From: VRUE01 sp963703335
GTDB taxonomy: Bacteria > Actinomycetota > Thermoleophilia > Solirubrobacterales > 70-9
DNA length: 64,000 bases
NCBI GenBank assembly: GCA_963703335.1
Contig: OY969812.1
Span: forward strand, 2,294,001-2,358,000
Direction: 5' to 3'
The stretch's first letter is position 1. The number at the start of each line of letters is the position of its first letter. Positions 62,388 to 64,000 of this stretch are shown here, piece by piece. Below the pieces are notes generated by a model. That model searched no databases. It had not been told where the DNA came from and worked only from the letters and a program-made list of their open reading frames with translations. The position numbers were made by a program, and so were the translations under genes.

Positions 62388-63065
62388 ATGCTCACGGCGA
62401 TGGAGACGCCCCTGCCCGCCGCCGTCGTCTTCGACAACGACGGCCTGCTGCTCGACACCGAGTCGGTTTGGACCCGCGCGGAGCAGGACCTCTTCGAGCG
62501 GCGGGGTCTGCCGTTCACCCCGCAGCACAAGCGGGAGTTGGTCGGCACTTCGGCTGAGATCGCCGGCGGCATCCTCGAGCGGCGCCTCGGCGAGCCCGGC
62601 CGCGCCGCAGAGCTGATCGAGGAGCTCAACGAACTGGTCGTCGCCGAGCTCGAGCATGGGGTGGAGGCGATGGTGGGGGCGAGGGAGGTGCTGCATGGGC
62701 TCAAGGAGCGCGGGACCCTGATCGGCCTCGTCTCCAACTCGCCGCTGGCGTTCGTCCGCCGCTCGCTGGAGATCGTCGGCTTCGCCGATCGCTTCGACGT
62801 CGTGCTCAGCGCACACGAAGTGGCGGCGCCAAAGCCAGCTCCGGATCCGTACCTGGAGGCTTGCCGACGACTGGGAGTCGAGCCCGGCCCGGCCGTTATC
62901 GCCCTGGAGGACTCACCAACCGGCGTCGCCGCCGCCCGCGCCGCGGGACTGACCGTTATCGGCGTCCCCTCACTGGAGGGCATCGAGCTGGCCGAAGCCC
63001 ACGAGATCGCCGAGTCCCTGCTCGACGAGGTTGTCTCGCGCCGTCTATTCCTTGGGCGGGGCTGA
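62388..63065 (+). CDS. HAD-superfamily phosphatase/phosphomutase
   Basis: A 225-residue HAD hydrolase of the beta-phosphoglucomutase/gph type. Motif I FDNDGLLLDTES near residue 15 (Asp nucleophile), motif II SNSPLAFVRR near residue 113, motif III Lys in APKPAPDPYLEACRRLG near residue 146, motif IV EDSPTGVAAARAAG near residue 168. The cap is helical (residues about 20-80). ATG at 62388; an alternative ATG four codons on. It may dephosphorylate a small sugar phosphate or detoxify a metabolite. Confidence 0.85.
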   Translation: MLTAMETPLPAAVVFDNDGLLLDTESVWTRAEQDLFERRGLPFTPQHKRELVGTSAEIAGGILERRLGEPGRAAELIEELNELVVAELEHGVEAMVGAREVLHGLKERGTLIGLVSNSPLAFVRRSLEIVGFADRFDVVLSAHEVAAPKPAPDPYLEACRRLGVEPGPAVIALEDSPTGVAAARAAGLTVIGVPSLEGIELAEAHEIAESLLDEVVSRRLFLGRG

Positions 63066-63556
63066 AGCGGGGACACCCTCGCCCGGACAATTGCCGGTCT
63101 AATTGAGGGATTGGCGAAACTAGCCACGCCGCTCTGGGCGCGGGTTCGCTCGCTCGGCGATTCACAGATACCTCATTTTTGGTTCTGACTTACCCCGCCA
63201 AACCTGAAACAGGTTGTCCGAGCGTCGAAAGGGCCTTTTTGGCCTGGCAAAGGGACTTATAGCCATTTTGCGCCGGAATCCTTTGGCAAGCGTGAAAAAT
63301 GATTTTGTGGGGTCAACGCAAGCTTGCCGTAGCTTCGAAGGAAGTGATTGCGCTTGCCCTCGTAACGATCATTGTCGTGGCGATCTCGGCCTCTGCCATT
63401 GCCTGGGCGGCAGTGATGCTCGCTCTCATCAGACGACTTCCGCGCGCACCTGATCCTCGCTTTCGGGATGGGAGTCACCCCACGACTTGACCGGGACTAT
63501 CTCCGGCCCTACGCTCGGTCAGCCCTCGCGCCCGCTGTGCGGACCAACCGCAGCGC
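63066..63556. other. Gene-poor, AT-richer stretch before the tRNA-like sequence
   Basis: About 490 bases with one possible small membrane ORF (63299-63490) and no other convincing frame. It contains repeated short hairpins, for example cctgaaacagg near 63205-63215 and gggcctttttggcctgg near 63229-63245. GC is lower than average, as is typical beside tRNA genes and integration sites. Confidence 0.4.
63299..63490 (+). CDS. Possible small membrane protein
   Basis: A 63-residue frame with a strong hydrophobic helix (VIALALVTIIVVAISASAIAWAAV) and a basic tail (RRLPRAPDPRFRDG). ATG in an A+T-rich stretch with AAGCGTGAAAA before it, no clear ribosome binding site. Composition fits a genuine small membrane peptide but nothing else supports it. 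Confidence 0.35.
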   Translation: MILWGQRKLAVASKEVIALALVTIIVVAISASAIAWAAVMLALIRRLPRAPDPRFRDGSHPTT

Positions 63557-63630
63557 GAGCCTGTAGCTCAGTTGGATAGAGCGGCCCTCTCGAAAGGGGG
63601 AGGTCCCGGGTTCGAATCCCGGCGGCGGGA
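63557..63630 (+). tRNA. tRNA-like sequence, anticodon CGA, acceptor stem mostly unpaired
   Basis: A 74-base class I tRNA shape: D arm gctc-agttggata-gagc, anticodon arm with loop ctcgaaa (anticodon CGA at 63591-63593), 5-base variable loop and a perfect T arm ccggg-ttcgaat-cccgg. But the 3' acceptor cggcggg has no matching 5' partner: of seven pairs only three (one wobble) can form, and the anticodon stem has a G-G mismatch. CGA with a short variable arm also suits no standard tRNA. It is probably a degenerate or recombined tRNA, or an integration remnant. Confidence 0.55.
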
Positions 63631-63652
63631 GGGCGATCTTGCTTTGGGCCGG

Positions 63653-63682
63653 GGATGCCGAAGTCTTCGCAATTCGGCATCC
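63653..63682 (+). terminator. Perfect 10-bp hairpin after the tRNA-like sequence
   Basis: ggatgccgaa pairs with ttcggcatcc around a 10-base loop, 22 bases after the tRNA-like element. No T-run follows; possible processing or termination signal, or recombination site. Confidence 0.45.
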
Positions 63683-63710
63683 GAGCAGCAATCTTGGCTA
63701 CTATCGCGGT

Positions 63711-64000
63711 GTGGCTGATGAGCCTCAGGAGATCTCGATCCACATCGAGCCGGCTCAGATGGCGGGAGTATGGGCCAATTTCGCGAGAGTCAGCCACAGC
63801 GAACATGAGTTCACCTTGGACTTCGTTCGCATGGACAATACGACCGACCCACCGGGCGGCATTGTGGTTGCTCGGGTATCCGTTTCGCCGCTTTTCATTC
63901 AGCAGCTAATCGAAGCTTTGCAAGGCAACTGGACCACGTTCGCAAAGAAGGCAATGCCGAAGGAGGTGTATGGAGATGAGCAATCAGCCGATGATTCAGG
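63711..64000 (+). CDS. DUF3467 protein (3' end off window)
   Basis: A partial gene giving at least 96 residues. ADEPQEISIHIEPAQMAGVW, then ANFARVSHSEHEFTLDFV and VVARVSVSPLFIQQLIEALQGN match DUF3467, a family of short beta-rich proteins of unknown function that resemble a phage or stress protein in neighbourhood studies. GTG start with TACTAT 6 bases upstream (leaderless). The gene continues beyond the window. Confidence 0.8.
   Translation, partial: MADEPQEISIHIEPAQMAGVWANFARVSHSEHEFTLDFVRMDNTTDPPGGIVVARVSVSPLFIQQLIEALQGNWTTFAKKAMPKEVYGDEQSADDS

Noticed and set aside
63509..63691. A minus-strand frame containing GFEPGTS and LSYRLALR
   Set aside because: This is the well-known antisense translation of a tRNA sequence and does not represent a protein.

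Overview
This 64-kb window is GC-rich, gene-dense and almost free of intact mobile DNA. It looks like chromosome from a deep-branching actinobacterium, most likely class Thermoleophilia (Solirubrobacterales or a relative). That placement is inference from several signs: an actinobacterial mIHF-type DNA-binding protein, an F420-type LLM oxidoreductase, a CxxC mini-protein and an Ig-like secreted-protein tail of kinds I associate with Thermoleophilia, a type III glutamine synthetase, and many genes that begin with GTG only 6-7 bases after a TANNNT box, as leaderless mRNAs do.

Layout. 1-1.3 kb: the end of a secreted PQQ-type sugar dehydrogenase and a lipoprotein. 1.4-7.9 kb: a lipid-transport-like run of two MlaE permeases, an MlaF ATPase, an RND/MMPL exporter, a thioredoxin-fold protein and a B3/4 protein, with no MCE protein. 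8-13.2 kb: coiled-coil and membrane proteins, mIHF, a head-to-head pair of an alpha-oxoamine synthase and a GNAT acyltransferase, and an AlkA-type DNA glycosylase. 13.2-19.7 kb: a PAS-GAF-GGDEF-EAL c-di-GMP enzyme, a ThiYXZ-type pyrimidine uptake operon, a TauE-type exporter and an Rrf2 regulator. 19.7-25.9 kb: a nuclease-like/DUF2283 toxin-antitoxin candidate, a DUF4389 protein, and a locus of VWA protein, ABC-2 transporter and MoxR ATPase driven by two divergent leaderless promoters. 26-29.2 kb: an LppX-like lipoprotein and two cation exchangers.

29.3-33.9 kb is an accessory patch, richer in A+T in places. It holds an Mrr_N-like protein, bcp, a secreted neprosin-family protein, truncated regulators, another toxin-antitoxin-like pair and a broken peroxiredoxin. 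34-42 kb returns to core functions: acyl-CoA dehydrogenase behind a palindromic operator, a wHTH regulator, TypA, a cold-shock protein, a subtilase lacking the usual HGT motif, and a TVP38 membrane protein. 42-48 kb has two VapBC modules, RecD2, a cupin/TetR/NTF2 group built around a 42-bp perfect palindrome, and a second NTF2 protein. 48-63 kb carries an LLM oxidoreductase, a shredded flavin amine oxidase, a PEP-mutase-like protein, RlmN, a P450, glutamine synthetase III, an NlpC/P60 protein, a HAD-ECH beta-oxidation fusion, a Sir2 deacylase, the Amt ammonium channel, a LysR/Usp divergent pair and a HAD phosphatase. The last kilobase has a degenerate tRNA-like sequence and the start of a DUF3467 gene.

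The most unusual items are: a 96-bp palindromic repeat present twice (94/96 identical) between genes; a palindromic insert kept in frame inside the RND gene; overlapping bidirectional -10 boxes feeding abutting leaderless genes; four toxin-antitoxin-like modules; and several gene remnants that record deletions.
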